Assembly (NCBI GenBank): GCA_030524525.1 | Contig: JAUNGI010000004.1 | Span: forward strand, 1-64,000 | Origin: Lachnospiraceae bacterium | Lineage (GTDB): Bacteria; Bacillota; Clostridia; Lachnospirales; Lachnospiraceae | Reading direction: 5' to 3' | Length of the DNA: 64,000 nucleotides | Part shown: piece by piece, positions 35,913 through 45,872 of the stretch | Numbering within the stretch: the first letter of the stretch is position 1 | How the letters are laid out: every line of letters begins with the position of its first letter | Position numbers and translations under genes: made by a program | Notes under the pieces: generated by a model | What the model was told of the DNA's origin: nothing | What the model saw: only the letters and a program-made list of their open reading frames with translations | The model's database searches: none

Positions 35913-36566
35913 ATGAAACGGATGATTTTTGAAGGAGTTCTGGCGGTAGGTCTGATCTTCGGCTTGGGAGCCTATGCTTCCCGGGCTGTGGCGGATGTGA
36001 AAAAAGAGGTTTCCCAATACGCCGATACGGCGCAAACGCAGGTGCAGCAGCTTCGCATGACGCTGAACGAGGCGCTCGCCCTGGTTCAGGAAACGCTCCC
36101 CAAGCTGGAAACGGCGGGGGGAACGGCCGAAGCCACCGATGAGGCGACGCGGCTCGTCTCCATTGTTTACGATAACAAGGGAGGCTATCTGTACGAGACG
36201 GAGGAAGAGCTGCCGGGCTATCTGATCAATCTGAACCGGGAGCAGATCACGAATTTCTACGAGGCGATCTACGGCGATTTTTCGGAAAACGAGGGGGAGG
36301 CGGCGATCGAAAGGGCGCAGCTCATTTCGTTTTCACCGGAGATGGTGGTGGTGAAGAAGTTCTGTGAAAAAAACGACCGGCGATTTTTTGTAACGGCAAA
36401 GGACGGGACGGTTATCGTCTATTATGAGGACAAGGAAACGCTGTACGAGGATACGGACATTCCGGTGGATCAGCTTTCGCCGGAGGAACAGGCGCAGCTT
36501 GCGGAGGGCATTTACGCGGAAAATGCGGAGGAGCTGTTTTCGATCCTCGAATCCTATACCAGCTAG
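35913..36566 (+). CDS. Small membrane-anchored protein, possibly BofC-C-like
   Basis: 217 residues. A single N-terminal membrane helix (MIFEGVLAVGLIFGLGAYA) leads to an extracytoplasmic helical stretch and an acidic C-terminal domain (FFVTAKDGTVIVYYEDKETLYEDTDIP, then LFSILESYTS). The tail resembles the BofC C-terminal domain, a regulator of intercompartment sporulation signalling, but I rate that as tentative. Start ATG 35913 follows AAAGGAGG (35899-35906). It sits between the flippase and the flavoprotein genes. Confidence 0.6.
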   Translation: MKRMIFEGVLAVGLIFGLGAYASRAVADVKKEVSQYADTAQTQVQQLRMTLNEALALVQETLPKLETAGGTAEATDEATRLVSIVYDNKGGYLYETEEELPGYLINLNREQITNFYEAIYGDFSENEGEAAIERAQLISFSPEMVVVKKFCEKNDRRFFVTAKDGTVIVYYEDKETLYEDTDIPVDQLSPEEQAQLAEGIYAENAEELFSILESYTS

Positions 36567-36584
36567 ACAATAAGGAGGAAGGGC

Positions 36585-37838
36585 ATGCAGGTGCTTGTGA
36601 TCGGAGGAGGCGCTTCCGGGATGACGGCGGCGATTGCGGCCGCTGCCGGCGGCTGTCGGGTCACGCTTCTCGAACAGAACCCGAAGCTTGGGAAAAAGCT
36701 GTATGCGACCGGAAACGGCAAATGCAATCTGACGAATCTGCGGATGCAGCCGGGGGATTACCGAGGGACCCATCCGGAATTCGCTTGGGAGGCGCTGGCG
36801 CGCGTTTCGGTTTCGGACACGCTCCGAAGCTTTGCCGAGATGGGGCTTCCGACCAAGGAGCGGAACGGCTATGTCTATCCGCGATCGGAACAGGCGCAGA
36901 GCGTGGTGTCCGTACTGACCTATGAGCTGCGTCGGCTCGGCGTACGGGTGCTGCTTTCCTGCCGGGCGCTTGCCGCAGAGCGGGAGGCGGACGGATTTTT
37001 TGTTACGGCGGAGCTGACCGAAGAGAAACGGAAGCTGCGGCTCTTTGCCGACCGGCTCGTCGTTGCGAGCGGCGGTCTGGCGGGGCAGAATCTGGGAACC
37101 GGAGAGGTGGGATACGCCGTCTGCCGCGCCATGGGGCACCGCATTGTCCCCACGGCTCCGGCGCTTGTGCAGCTCCGGACTGCGGAGCGCTTTTTGAAGC
37201 CCGCCGCAGGGGTTCGGCTGGAAGCCGCCGTTACGTTACATATCGGAAAACGGAGCTATTGCGAAACGGGAGAGATCTTATTTGCCGACTACGGCGTGAG
37301 CGGGATCCCCGTTTTGCAGCTGAGCCGCTATGCGTCGCTTGCAGAGTCGGAGGAGCCGCCCGAATTGAGCCTGAACTTTTTTCCGGAAAAAAGCCCGGAG
37401 GAACAAAGGGCGATGCTGAACGCGCAGCTTGGCGGCGTTTACGCCTCCGAACGGACGGCGGAGGAAGCGCTTTGCGGTCTGCTGCCGGACAAGCTGCTGC
37501 GGGTCCTGCTGGCGCAGGCGGAGGTCGCGCGGGAGCGGAAGGCGTACGAGGTGAGCGAAGCGCAGCGGGAAGCGCTTTTGGCGCTGTTTGGCGGTCTGCG
37601 GCTCTCGGTCGTCGGGACGAACGATTTTTCCAAGGCGCAGGTGACCGCCGGGGGCGTGGACGTTTCCGAGGTCCGTCCGGAAACGATGGAGTCGCGGCTT
37701 GTTCCGGGACTTTACCTGACCGGGGAGCTGTTGGATATTGACGGAACGTGCGGAGGCTACAACCTTCAATGGGCGTGGACGAGCGGCATGCTGGCGGGAA
37801 AAGCCCTTGCCCACGTTCGGGAACGAGGAGAGGCATGA
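36585..37838 (+). CDS. HI0933/BaiN-family NAD(P)/FAD oxidoreductase
   Basis: 417 residues. The N-terminal dinucleotide fold is VLVIGGGASGMTAAIAAAAGG, followed by the family signature NPKLGKKLYATGNGKCNLTN. The C-terminus holds the second FAD contact GELLDIDGTCGGYNLQWAW. Members reduce various substrates (BaiN acts on bile acids); the substrate here is unknown. The stop overlaps the next flavoprotein (ATGA 37835-37838). Confidence 0.9.
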   Translation: MQVLVIGGGASGMTAAIAAAAGGCRVTLLEQNPKLGKKLYATGNGKCNLTNLRMQPGDYRGTHPEFAWEALARVSVSDTLRSFAEMGLPTKERNGYVYPRSEQAQSVVSVLTYELRRLGVRVLLSCRALAAEREADGFFVTAELTEEKRKLRLFADRLVVASGGLAGQNLGTGEVGYAVCRAMGHRIVPTAPALVQLRTAERFLKPAAGVRLEAAVTLHIGKRSYCETGEILFADYGVSGIPVLQLSRYASLAESEEPPELSLNFFPEKSPEEQRAMLNAQLGGVYASERTAEEALCGLLPDKLLRVLLAQAEVARERKAYEVSEAQREALLALFGGLRLSVVGTNDFSKAQVTAGGVDVSEVRPETMESRLVPGLYLTGELLDIDGTCGGYNLQWAWTSGMLAGKALAHVRERGEA

Positions 37839-39529
37839 TAAAAATACAGCAGCTGAAGCTGCCGCCGGGACACGGCGAGGAAGAACTGAAGGCGGCGGTC
37901 TGCCGCGAGCTGCGCATTCGGCCGGAGGAGCTTTTGGAGCTTGCGGTGCGGAGGCGTTCTCTGGACGCAAGAAAAAAAGAAGCGCCGCGCTATTCGTATG
38001 TGATCGCCGCAAGGGTGGAAAACGAGGCGGTGGTTCTGCGCAGACTCCCGAAGGATCGGTTCTGTCGGGAGGAACGGAAGGAATACGTCTGCCGGGCGAC
38101 GGGAAGCGAGCCGCTTGCCTGCCGACCGATCGTTGTCGGGACCGGACCCGCCGGTCTGCTCTGCGGCTATCAGCTTGCGCTGTTCGGGTACCGTCCGCTG
38201 CTTTTGGAGCGCGGGAAGCCCGTGGAGGAACGCGTCCGTGACGTGGAAGCCTTTTTTTCCGGCGGGAAATTGCAGCCGGAGAGCAACGTGCAGTTCGGAG
38301 AGGGCGGCGCGGGGACGTTTTCGGACGGCAAGCTGAATACGCTTGTAAAGGACCGGGACGGCAGAGGCGCCTATGTGCTCGACCTGTTTGCGCGGATGGG
38401 CGCGCCAGAGGAGATCCGCTACATAAACAAGCCGCACATCGGCACCGACCGGCTGCGGGCGATGGTGAAAAACCTCCGGGAGGAGATCGTCCGTTTGGGC
38501 GGCGAAGTCCGGTTTGAAAGCCGTCTGACGGATCTGCGGATCGCGGACGGAAGGCTGAACGGCGTCGTTGTCAACGACAGCGAGAGAATCGACTGTCAGG
38601 CGCTGGTGCTTGCGATCGGACACAGCGCGCGGGACACGTTTGAGATGCTGCGCCGCCGGAGCGTGCCGATGGAGCCGAAGGCGTTTGCCATGGGCGTGCG
38701 CATCCAGCATCCGCGAAGCTGGGTCGACGCCTGTCAATACGGAGAATACGCCGGGAGGCTGCCGAGCGCGGATTATAAGCTGACGCACACCTGCGCGGAC
38801 GGACGGGGCGTTTACACGTTCTGCATGTGTCCGGGCGGCTATGTGGTGAACGCCTCCTCGGAGGAGGGACGGCTCTGCGTCAACGGAATGAGCAATTACG
38901 ACCGGGCGGCGGAAAACTCCAACAGCGCGCTTGTCGTCACCGTTACGCCGGAGGACTGCGCGGAGGCGGCGGGAGACGATTCGCCCCTTGCGGGAATGTA
39001 CTACCAGCGACGGCTGGAGGAGGCGGCTTACCGCGCCGGAAACGGAAGCGTGCCGACCCAGACCTATGCGGATTTTGCCAAGCGCCGCCCAAGCCGGGCG
39101 TTCGGAACGGTGCCGCCCTGCAATCGGGGGGCCGCAGCGCCCGCAAATCTCTGGGACTGTCTGCCGCAGAGCATGGCGGAGGCGCTGCTGGAGGGCATCG
39201 AGGCGTTCGACCGGAAAATGCCGGGCTTCGCGGCTCCGGACGCGCTGCTTTCCGCCGTTGAGGCGAGAACGTCCTCGCCGGTGCGCATCGTGCGGGACGA
39301 GACGACCGAAAGCGCCGTCCGCGGGCTGTACCCGTGCGGCGAGGGAGCCGGCTACGCCGGAGGCATCACCTCGGCGGCAATGGACGGTCTGCGCGTGGCG
39401 GAGGCGCTGCTGCGGACATACGCTCCGCCGAGGGCGGAAAACGAAAAGAAAGAGGAAAAACGGGCGGATGCGGGGCGGACGCGGAGCATCCCCCGAAACG
39501 AGGGAGCATGGAACGAAAAGAACGAATGA
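37835..39529 (+). CDS. Uncharacterised FAD-dependent dehydrogenase (COG2509-like)
   Basis: 564 residues. After a ~95-residue N-terminal domain the FAD fold appears (IVVGTGPAGLLCGYQLALFGYRPLLLERG), followed by QFGEGGAGTFSDGKLNT, a motif of this family, and the C-terminal GEGAGYAGGITSAAMDGLRVAEALL. The last ~30 residues are charged and probably disordered. Start ATG 37835 overlaps the previous stop. Its end overlaps proB as ATGA. Function unknown. Confidence 0.85.
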   Translation: MIKIQQLKLPPGHGEEELKAAVCRELRIRPEELLELAVRRRSLDARKKEAPRYSYVIAARVENEAVVLRRLPKDRFCREERKEYVCRATGSEPLACRPIVVGTGPAGLLCGYQLALFGYRPLLLERGKPVEERVRDVEAFFSGGKLQPESNVQFGEGGAGTFSDGKLNTLVKDRDGRGAYVLDLFARMGAPEEIRYINKPHIGTDRLRAMVKNLREEIVRLGGEVRFESRLTDLRIADGRLNGVVVNDSERIDCQALVLAIGHSARDTFEMLRRRSVPMEPKAFAMGVRIQHPRSWVDACQYGEYAGRLPSADYKLTHTCADGRGVYTFCMCPGGYVVNASSEEGRLCVNGMSNYDRAAENSNSALVVTVTPEDCAEAAGDDSPLAGMYYQRRLEEAAYRAGNGSVPTQTYADFAKRRPSRAFGTVPPCNRGAAAPANLWDCLPQSMAEALLEGIEAFDRKMPGFAAPDALLSAVEARTSSPVRIVRDETTESAVRGLYPCGEGAGYAGGITSAAMDGLRVAEALLRTYAPPRAENEKKEEKRADAGRTRSIPRNEGAWNEKNE

Positions 39530-40362
39530 AGGAAAAACAGCGCATCGTCGTAAAGATCGGCTCGTCAACGCTTACGCATGCGGAGACCGGCGAGCTGGAT
39601 CTGGAACGGCTGGAGAAGCTTGTGCGCATTCTGACGGATTGGAGCAATCGGGGGAAGGAGGTCGTACTCGTATCTTCGGGGGCGATCGCCGTCGGCAGAA
39701 AAACAATGAAGCTCGAAGAACGCCCGAAGGAGAAGGCGGTCAAGCAGGCGTGCGCGGCGATCGGGCAGACCCGGCTGATGATGGTCTATCAGCGGCTCTT
39801 CGCCGAATACAACAAGGTGCCGGCGCAGATCCTGATGACAAAGCTGACGATGGTGAACGACGAGAACCGGAGAAACGCCCGCGCAACGTTTTCCGAGCTG
39901 CTTCGGATGGGCGTGATCCCGATCGTCAACGAAAACGACACGGTGGTGACCGACGAGATCGAATTCGGCGACAACGACACGCTTTCCGCGATCGTGGCGG
40001 CGCTGATCCACGCCGATCTGCTGATCCTGCTGTCGGACATCGACGGACTGTATACGGACGATCCGCATAAGAATCCGGAGGCGACGCTCGTGCGGGAGGT
40101 CGAGTACATCACCGAGGAGCTGGAAATGATGGCAAAGGGCGCGGGCTCCGACGTGGGCACCGGCGGTATGGCGACGAAGATCGCCGCCGCAAGGATCGCG
40201 AACGACGCGGGCACGGACATGGTGATCGCAAACGGCGAAAACATCGGCTGTCTGCGGGAGATTTTGTCGGGGGAGCCGGTGGGGACGCTGTTCTACGCCC
40301 ACAAAAACCCCCGGTTCCATTTGATCGACTATCTGCTGAAGCCGCCGACGGAAAAGACGTGA
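39526..40362 (+). CDS. proB: Glutamate 5-kinase, short form without PUA domain
   Basis: 278 residues. First step of proline synthesis. The amino-acid-kinase core is complete: RIVVKIGSSTLTH, VLVSSGAIAVG, IPIVNENDTVVTDEIEFGDNDTLSA, LLSDIDGLYTDDP and GSDVGTGGMATKI. It ends about 90 residues short of the PUA-bearing form (365 residues in Bacillus). I chose ATG 39526 because it forms ATGA with the upstream stop; ATG 39508 would add six residues and has its purine tract too close. Confidence 0.93.
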   Translation: MKEKQRIVVKIGSSTLTHAETGELDLERLEKLVRILTDWSNRGKEVVLVSSGAIAVGRKTMKLEERPKEKAVKQACAAIGQTRLMMVYQRLFAEYNKVPAQILMTKLTMVNDENRRNARATFSELLRMGVIPIVNENDTVVTDEIEFGDNDTLSAIVAALIHADLLILLSDIDGLYTDDPHKNPEATLVREVEYITEELEMMAKGAGSDVGTGGMATKIAAARIANDAGTDMVIANGENIGCLREILSGEPVGTLFYAHKNPRFHLIDYLLKPPTEKT

Positions 40363-40376
40363 AGGGAGAGAGCATT

Positions 40377-40631
40377 ATGGAAAAGAGCCGCATCGACCGC
40401 ATCAACGAGCTGTATCATAAATCACAGAAGACCGGACTGACCCCGGAGGAAAAGGAGGAGCAGGCGCGTCTTCGCCGGGAATATATCGAAGCCATCCGCC
40501 GGAATATGCGGGGGACGCTGGAACAGATCTCGCTGCTCAATCCGGACGGTTCCGTGACCGATCTTTCCGAGCTGCATGCAAAAAAATACCCGGAAGGGGA
40601 CGGCGGAAGGAAAAACGATGGAAAAAAATGA
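40377..40631 (+). CDS. DUF896/YnzC-family small protein
   Basis: 84 residues. The typical YnzC pattern is seen: IDRINELYHKSQKTGLTPEEKEEQARLRREYIEAIRRNMRGTLEQI. These are small helical-hairpin proteins with no settled function. ATG 40377 follows AGGGAGAG (40364-40371). Its 3' end overlaps the folate cyclo-ligase start by 14 bases, so the pair is co-translated. Confidence 0.9.
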   Translation: MEKSRIDRINELYHKSQKTGLTPEEKEEQARLRREYIEAIRRNMRGTLEQISLLNPDGSVTDLSELHAKKYPEGDGGRKNDGKK

Positions 40632-41244
40632 ATTGAGAAGACAAAAAAGAAAGCTGCGGAAAAGCCTTTCGGTGTTCCGCATCCTCAATTACAGCAACCG
40701 GATCTATGAAGCCCTGCTTCAGGAGCCGGCATATCGGCAGGCGGACGTGATCCTTGCGTACATGTCGTTCAGCTCGGAGGTCGATACGCGTTTCCTGATC
40801 GACAGCGCGCTGAAATCGGGCAAGCAGGTCGCGATCCCCAAGTGCGAGGATAAGGAGACGATCCGGTTTTATTACATCAAAAACAAGGAACAGACCGCGC
40901 CGGGAACCTATGGCATTATGGAGCCCACCACCGAGGAGCCGGTGGATCCGGAGGACGGGCGGAACTATCTCTGCCTGCTGCCGGGCGTCGCCTTTGACGA
41001 AAACTGCAACCGCCTCGGCTACGGCGGCGGATATTACGACCGCTTTTTGAAGCAGCATCCGCGCGTCGGCCGCATTATGCTGGCGTACGAGCTGGAAAAG
41101 ACCGAGGAGCTTTTGCCGGACGAGACGGACGTTCCGGCGCAGGTCGTTTTGACCGAGGTTCGGCGCTACAGCCGGGAAGAGAACGAAAATCACGCCGAGG
41201 AGGGGGAGCTGGCGCCGTCGCAAACGCTCCGGAATGGAGAATAA
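40618..41244 (+). CDS. 5-formyltetrahydrofolate cyclo-ligase
   Basis: 208 residues. It converts 5-formyl-THF to 5,10-methenyl-THF at the cost of ATP. Motifs: [13 protein letters not shown] at the N-terminus, [13 protein letters not shown], and the signature [25 protein letters not shown]. Start ATG 40618 has GGCGGAAGG upstream. The C-terminal 15 residues are acidic and unconserved. Sandwiched between ynzC and proA. Confidence 0.93.
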   Translation: MEKNELRRQKRKLRKSLSVFRILNYSNRIYEALLQEPAYRQADVILAYMSFSSEVDTRFLIDSALKSGKQVAIPKCEDKETIRFYYIKNKEQTAPGTYGIMEPTTEEPVDPEDGRNYLCLLPGVAFDENCNRLGYGGGYYDRFLKQHPRVGRIMLAYELEKTEELLPDETDVPAQVVLTEVRRYSREENENHAEEGELAPSQTLRNGE

Positions 41245-41245
41245 T

Positions 41246-42490
41246 ATGAACTTGCAAATTATCGGAAAGGAAGCGCGTCTGGCATCGGAGACGCTTGGAA
41301 AACTGACTGCGGAGGAGAAGAACCGGGCGCTTGCCACCTGCGCCGCCGCGCTTTGCGAGCGCACGGAGGAGCTGCTTGCCGCGAACGCGGAGGACGTTGC
41401 CGCCGCAGGGGAAAAGGGCATGAGCGAGGCGCTGATCGACCGTCTGCGCCTGACCGAAGGACGCATCCGCTCCATGGCGGAGGGGATCTCTCAGGTGTGC
41501 GGGCTTGCCGACCCGATCGGAGAGGTCATGAGCGAGAGCGTGCGTCCCAACGGGCTGAAAATCACGCAGGTGCGGGTCCCGATCGGCGTGATCGGCATTA
41601 TTTACGAATCGCGTCCCAACGTAACGGCGGACGCCTTCGCGCTTTGCCTGAAAACCGGAAACGCCGTTATTCTCCGGGGCGGCAGCGACGCGCTCCGTTC
41701 GAATCTGGCGATCGCAAGGGTGCTGCGGCAGGCGCTTTCGGAGGCGGGACTGCCGGAAAATTCGGTTCAGGTGCTGACCGACACGAGCCGGGAGACCGCG
41801 CGGGAGTTTATGCGCCTTCGCGAGTATGTGGATCTGCTGATCCCGCGCGGCGGCGCCGGACTGATCCGAACCGTTGTGGAAAACAGCACGATCCCGGTGA
41901 TCGAGACCGGAACGGGCAACTGCCATGTCTATGTGGACGAATTTGCCGACGAGGAGAAGGCGCTCGCGATCGTCGAAAACGCCAAGACCCAGCGTCTCGG
42001 CGTGTGCAACGCCTGCGAGTCGCTGGTCGTTCACCGGGCGGTCGCCGATTCGTTCCTGCCGAAGCTTGCGGCGCGCCTTGCCCAAAAGGAGGTCGAGCTG
42101 CGGGGCGACGAGGAGAGCCGCCGCACGGTTCCGACGATGACGCCCGCCACCGAGGAGGACTTTGCCGCCGAATATCTCGATCGGATCCTTTCGGTCAAGG
42201 TGGCGGACAGCCTTTCCGAGGCGATCGCGCATATCAATCGCTATCATACGAAGCACTCGGACTGCATCGTGACGGAAAATGCGGAGAACGCGAAGCGCTT
42301 TTTGCGGGAGATCGACAGCGCCGCGGTCTATGTCAACGCCTCGACCCGCTTTACCGACGGCTTTGAATTCGGCTTCGGCGCGGAGATCGGCATCAGCACG
42401 CAGAAGCTGCACGCCAGAGGGCCGATGGGACTGATCGCGCTGACCTCCTATAAATATCTGATCGAGGGAAACGGTCAGATCCGGAACTGA
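41246..42490 (+). CDS. proA: Gamma-glutamyl phosphate reductase
   Basis: 414 residues. Second step of proline synthesis, NADPH dependent. The catalytic cysteine is C254 in [15 protein letters not shown]. Family landmarks are [44 protein letters not shown] and [18 protein letters not shown] 41246 is preferred because GGAG (41236-41239) is 6 bases upstream; ATG 41234 would add MENN and lacks a good site. Confidence 0.96.
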   Translation: MNLQIIGKEARLASETLGKLTAEEKNRALATCAAALCERTEELLAANAEDVAAAGEKGMSEALIDRLRLTEGRIRSMAEGISQVCGLADPIGEVMSESVRPNGLKITQVRVPIGVIGIIYESRPNVTADAFALCLKTGNAVILRGGSDALRSNLAIARVLRQALSEAGLPENSVQVLTDTSRETAREFMRLREYVDLLIPRGGAGLIRTVVENSTIPVIETGTGNCHVYVDEFADEEKALAIVENAKTQRLGVCNACESLVVHRAVADSFLPKLAARLAQKEVELRGDEESRRTVPTMTPATEEDFAAEYLDRILSVKVADSLSEAIAHINRYHTKHSDCIVTENAENAKRFLREIDSAAVYVNASTRFTDGFEFGFGAEIGISTQKLHARGPMGLIALTSYKYLIEGNGQIRN

Positions 42491-42530
42491 GCCGAAAGGA
42501 AAGAAACAACGGGAGGAGATCGGAAACGCC

Positions 42531-43982
42531 ATGTCAGAGATCAGGGAGGAAGCGCTGGGCTTCGCCGAGCCGGAGGAAAGCGTCCCGCTGCGGGAGCCGG
42601 AGCGTCAGTATTATTTTATGGACCGGATGCGGAGCCTTGTCGCCGAAAAGGAGCGGGAGCTTGGGCGAAAGCTTACGATGCATGTGGCGACGTTCGGCTG
42701 TCAGATGAACGCGAAGGATTCGGAGAAGCTCTGCGGCATTTTAAGCTATATCGGCTATGAGGAGACCGAATCGGAGGACGCGGATTTTGTGCTGTACAAC
42801 ACCTGCACCGTGCGGGAAAACGCAAACACGCGGGTTTACGGGCGAATCGGCTATCTCGGAGCCTGCAAAAAAAAGCATCCGGGCATGCGGATCGCGCTCT
42901 GCGGCTGCATGATGCAGGAAAAGCACGTGGTGGAAAAGCTGAAAAAGAGCTATCGGTTCGTCGATATCGTCTTCGGAACCCACAACATTTACGAGCTGGC
43001 GGAGCTGATGTACGAGCGGGAGCAGACCGGCAAGCCCGTTTTCCGCATTCTGGAGGAGACCAAGCAGGTCGTGGAGGAGCTGCCTGCCGTGCAGAAATAC
43101 GCGTTCAAGGCGGGCGTGAACATCATGTACGGCTGCAACAACTTTTGCAGCTACTGCATCGTTCCCTATGTGCGCGGACGGGAGCGTTCCCGCGAGGCGG
43201 CGGATATCGTGAAGGAAGTCGAGCGGCTGACCGCAAACGGCGTAAAGGAGATCATGCTGCTGGGACAGAACGTAAACTCGTACGGAAAGACGCTGGCGGA
43301 GCCGGTCTCCTTTGCCGAGCTGCTGCACCGCGTGTCGCTTGTGCCGGGGCTTCGGCGGCTCCGCTTTATGACGCCCCACCCGAAGGACCTGTCGGACGAG
43401 CTGATCGCGGAGATCGCCGCAAACGAAACGGTCTGCCGCCATATCCATCTGCCCCTGCAGTCGGGAAGCAGCCGCGTGCTGCAGCGGATGAACCGGCATT
43501 ATACGAAGGAACAGTATCTGGCGCTTGTGGATCGCATCCGCAGCCGGATCCCCGACGTGGCGATTACGACCGATATTATCGTCGGATTTCCGGGAGAGAT
43601 CGAGGAGGATTTTCAGGACACGCTTTCGGTGGTGGAGCAGGCGGGCTTTTTGAGCGCCTATACGTTCCTATATTCCAAACGCACCGGGACCCCTGCCGCC
43701 GCGATGGAGGATCAGGTTCCCGCAGAGGTGGCGAACGAGCGCTTTCAGCGGCTTTTGCAGACCGTCAACCGGGTCGCTTCCGAACAGGCGGAGAAGGCGG
43801 TCGGAAAGACGGAGGAGGTGCTGATCGAGGAGCGGAATCCGGAAAACGGTCTGCTGACGGGACGGCTTTCCAACGGGATGCTCGTGCATTTTCCGGGGGA
43901 CGCGTCGCGGATCGGCGCCATTGCGGACGTGAAGCTGAACGAATGTCGGGGCTTTTATTATCTTGGGACGCTGGTTTCGTAA
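42531..43982 (+). CDS. miaB: tRNA-2-methylthio-N6-dimethylallyladenosine synthase
   Basis: 483 residues. This radical SAM enzyme thiomethylates i6A37 in tRNAs reading U-starting codons. Order: UPF0004 domain with its auxiliary-cluster cysteines (ATFGCQMNAKDSE, YNTCTVRENA, LCGCMMQ), the radical SAM cluster C202, C206, C209 (GCNNFCSYCIVPYVRG), and a C-terminal TRAM domain. The N-terminal ~35-residue extension is common in Clostridia. It is the last gene before the rny promoter. Confidence 0.96.
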   Translation: MSEIREEALGFAEPEESVPLREPERQYYFMDRMRSLVAEKERELGRKLTMHVATFGCQMNAKDSEKLCGILSYIGYEETESEDADFVLYNTCTVRENANTRVYGRIGYLGACKKKHPGMRIALCGCMMQEKHVVEKLKKSYRFVDIVFGTHNIYELAELMYEREQTGKPVFRILEETKQVVEELPAVQKYAFKAGVNIMYGCNNFCSYCIVPYVRGRERSREAADIVKEVERLTANGVKEIMLLGQNVNSYGKTLAEPVSFAELLHRVSLVPGLRRLRFMTPHPKDLSDELIAEIAANETVCRHIHLPLQSGSSRVLQRMNRHYTKEQYLALVDRIRSRIPDVAITTDIIVGFPGEIEEDFQDTLSVVEQAGFLSAYTFLYSKRTGTPAAAMEDQVPAEVANERFQRLLQTVNRVASEQAEKAVGKTEEVLIEERNPENGLLTGRLSNGMLVHFPGDASRIGAIADVKLNECRGFYYLGTLVS

Positions 43983-44010
43983 TTTTTTTACGAACTTCGT
44001 ATTTCAAGTA

Positions 44011-44039
44011 TTGACTTTTCCGGCTCCATCCCTTATCAT
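44011..44039 (+). promoter_or_regulatory. Sigma-A promoter of rny
   Basis: TTGACT (44011-44016), 17-base spacer, TATCAT (44034-44039). The leader to the start codon is about 48 bases. Confidence 0.75.
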
Positions 44040-44093
44040 TGGTGTGTTAGATTTTTGTAAGTTGAAAATTGAATATAGCTGGAGGTGATCTTT

Positions 44094-45674
44094 ATGCCCA
44101 CAGGGATTCAAATTCTGATCGCTGTCGTGATCGCCGTTCTGGTTACCGCCGCCTTGGTTGGTTTGATCGTTTGGAAAGCTGCAATTTCCTACCGCATCAA
44201 AACCTACGAGGCAAAGGTGGGCTCCGCAGAGGAGCGTGCGGAAGAAATTTTGAAGGATGCTGAAAAGCAGGCCAGAAAAACTGCCGAAACCACGAAAAAG
44301 GAAGCCCTTCTTGCCGCAAAGGAAGAAGCGCTGAAGACCAAGAACGAGTTTGACAGAGAGATGAAGGAGCGCAGAGCGGAAGTTCAGCGCTACGAAAAGC
44401 GTGTTACCACGAAGGAAGAAAACCTGGACAGAAAGATGGAAGCGCTGGAAAAGAAGGAGTCTCGTATGAACTCCAAGGAACAGGAGCTGGACCGCAAGCT
44501 GGCTGACGTAAACGCCAGTTATGAAAAGCAGGTGCAGATCTTGGAACAAATTTCCGGTTTAACCTCCGATAAAGCGAAGGAATATCTGTTAGAGACTGTT
44601 AAAAACGACGTAAAGCATGAAACCGCAGTCATGATCAAGGAACTTGAGAGTGCTGCAAAAGAAGAAGCAGACAAAAAGGCAAAGGAGCTTGTGATCAACG
44701 CCATTCAAAGATGCGCCGCCGATCACGTTGCGGAAGCGACGATCTCCGTAGTTCAGCTCCCGAACGACGAAATGAAGGGAAGGATCATCGGCCGGGAAGG
44801 CCGGAACATCCGGACCATCGAAACGCTGACGGGCATCGACCTGATTATCGACGATACGCCCGAGGCGGTAATTTTGTCAGGCTTTGACCCGATCCGCCGG
44901 GAGATCGCGCGGATCGCTTTGGAGAAGCTGATCGTGGACGGACGCATCCATCCCGCCAGAATCGAAGAAATGGTCGAAAAAGCCAGAAAAGAAGTGGATA
45001 ACATTATCCGTGAGGAAGGCGAGGCGGCGGTTCTCAAAACCGGCGTACATGCCCTCCATCCGGAACTGGTGCGGCTGCTTGGCAAGATGAAGTACCGGAC
45101 CAGCTACGGTCAGAATGCTTTGAAGCATTCGATCGAGGTATCGCTGCTTTCCGGTCTGCTTGCCGGAGAAATGGGTGCCGACGTAAGGCTTGCCAAGCGC
45201 GCGGGACTTCTGCATGATATCGGCAAATCCGTCGATCACGAGGTGGAAGGGACCCATGTTCAGCTTGGCGTCGAGCTTTGTAAAAAGTATAAGGAATCTC
45301 CGATCGTTATCAATGCGGTAGAGGCTCATCACGGCGACGTTGAGTTCCGTTCTTTGATCGCCTGCATCGTACAGGCCGCCGATACCATTTCCGCAGCCCG
45401 TCCGGGCGCCAGAAGGGAAACCCTCGATACTTATACCAACAGATTAAAACAGTTAGAAGATATTGCAAACAGCTTTAGAGGAGTAGAAAAATCTTTCGCA
45501 ATTCAGGCCGGCCGCGAGGTTCGCGTTATGGTAATTCCGGAACAGGTATCGGACGACGATATGGTTCTTATGGCGCGCGAGCTTTCAAAGAAGATCGAAG
45601 CGGAGCTTGAATATCCGGGTCAGATCAAGGTCAATATGATCCGGGAGTCCAGAGTGGCAGATTACGCTAAATAG
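44094..45674 (+). CDS. rny: Ribonuclease Y
   Basis: 526 residues. It is the membrane-bound endoribonuclease that begins mRNA decay in Firmicutes. One N-terminal membrane helix ([23 protein letters not shown]) leads into a long charged coiled coil (about residues 35-190), a KH domain ([21 protein letters not shown]) and an HD domain with H374-D375 ([15 protein letters not shown]). A strong GGAGGTGATC site at 44081-44090 fixes ATG 44094. It is monocistronic, with its own promoter and terminator. Confidence 0.97.
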   Translation: MPTGIQILIAVVIAVLVTAALVGLIVWKAAISYRIKTYEAKVGSAEERAEEILKDAEKQARKTAETTKKEALLAAKEEALKTKNEFDREMKERRAEVQRYEKRVTTKEENLDRKMEALEKKESRMNSKEQELDRKLADVNASYEKQVQILEQISGLTSDKAKEYLLETVKNDVKHETAVMIKELESAAKEEADKKAKELVINAIQRCAADHVAEATISVVQLPNDEMKGRIIGREGRNIRTIETLTGIDLIIDDTPEAVILSGFDPIRREIARIALEKLIVDGRIHPARIEEMVEKARKEVDNIIREEGEAAVLKTGVHALHPELVRLLGKMKYRTSYGQNALKHSIEVSLLSGLLAGEMGADVRLAKRAGLLHDIGKSVDHEVEGTHVQLGVELCKKYKESPIVINAVEAHHGDVEFRSLIACIVQAADTISAARPGARRETLDTYTNRLKQLEDIANSFRGVEKSFAIQAGREVRVMVIPEQVSDDDMVLMARELSKKIEAELEYPGQIKVNMIRESRVADYAK

Positions 45675-45694
45675 CCCTTTGAGAACAAAAAAAT

Positions 45695-45734
45695 GAGCGG
45701 AAAGCAGGGAAACTTGCTTTCCTCTTTTTTTATT
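45695..45734 (+). terminator. Rho-independent terminator after rny
   Basis: GGAAAGCA (45699-45706) pairs with TGCTTTCC (45715-45722), with outer GAG/CTC, followed by TTTTTTTATT. Confidence 0.9.
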
Positions 45735-45747
45735 CTATAGGAAGCGG

Positions 45748-45770
45748 AGAATCTCGCAAAGCGGGATTCT
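45748..45770 (+). repeat. Short hairpin upstream of the aminotransferase promoter
   Basis: AGAATCTCGC (45748-45757), loop AAA, GCGGGATTCT (45761-45770), nine of ten pairs Watson-Crick. It precedes the promoter, so it may be an operator or the end of an upstream transcript. Confidence 0.55.
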
Positions 45771-45781
45771 TAAAAAAACAC

Positions 45782-45838
45782 TTGCCTTTTTCCCGACCTT
45801 ATATTAGAATGGCAAAGGATTGTATACACGTCTACAAT
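45782..45838 (+). promoter_or_regulatory. Sigma-A promoter with palindromic operator at the start site
   Basis: TTGCCT (45782-45787), 17-base spacer, TAGAAT (45805-45810). Directly over the expected start site lies a 20-base imperfect palindrome, ATTGTA...TACAAT (45819-45838, 16 of 20 symmetric positions), which looks like a GntR-type repressor site. Confidence 0.6.
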
Positions 45839-45872
45839 GATCTCATTACAAACTAAGAAAGGGTCTTGGATT

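Noticed and set aside
34104..36035. 643-codon His/Asp-rich minus-strand frame
   Set aside because: Antisense to the flippase gene; the composition is typical of reversed membrane-protein codons.
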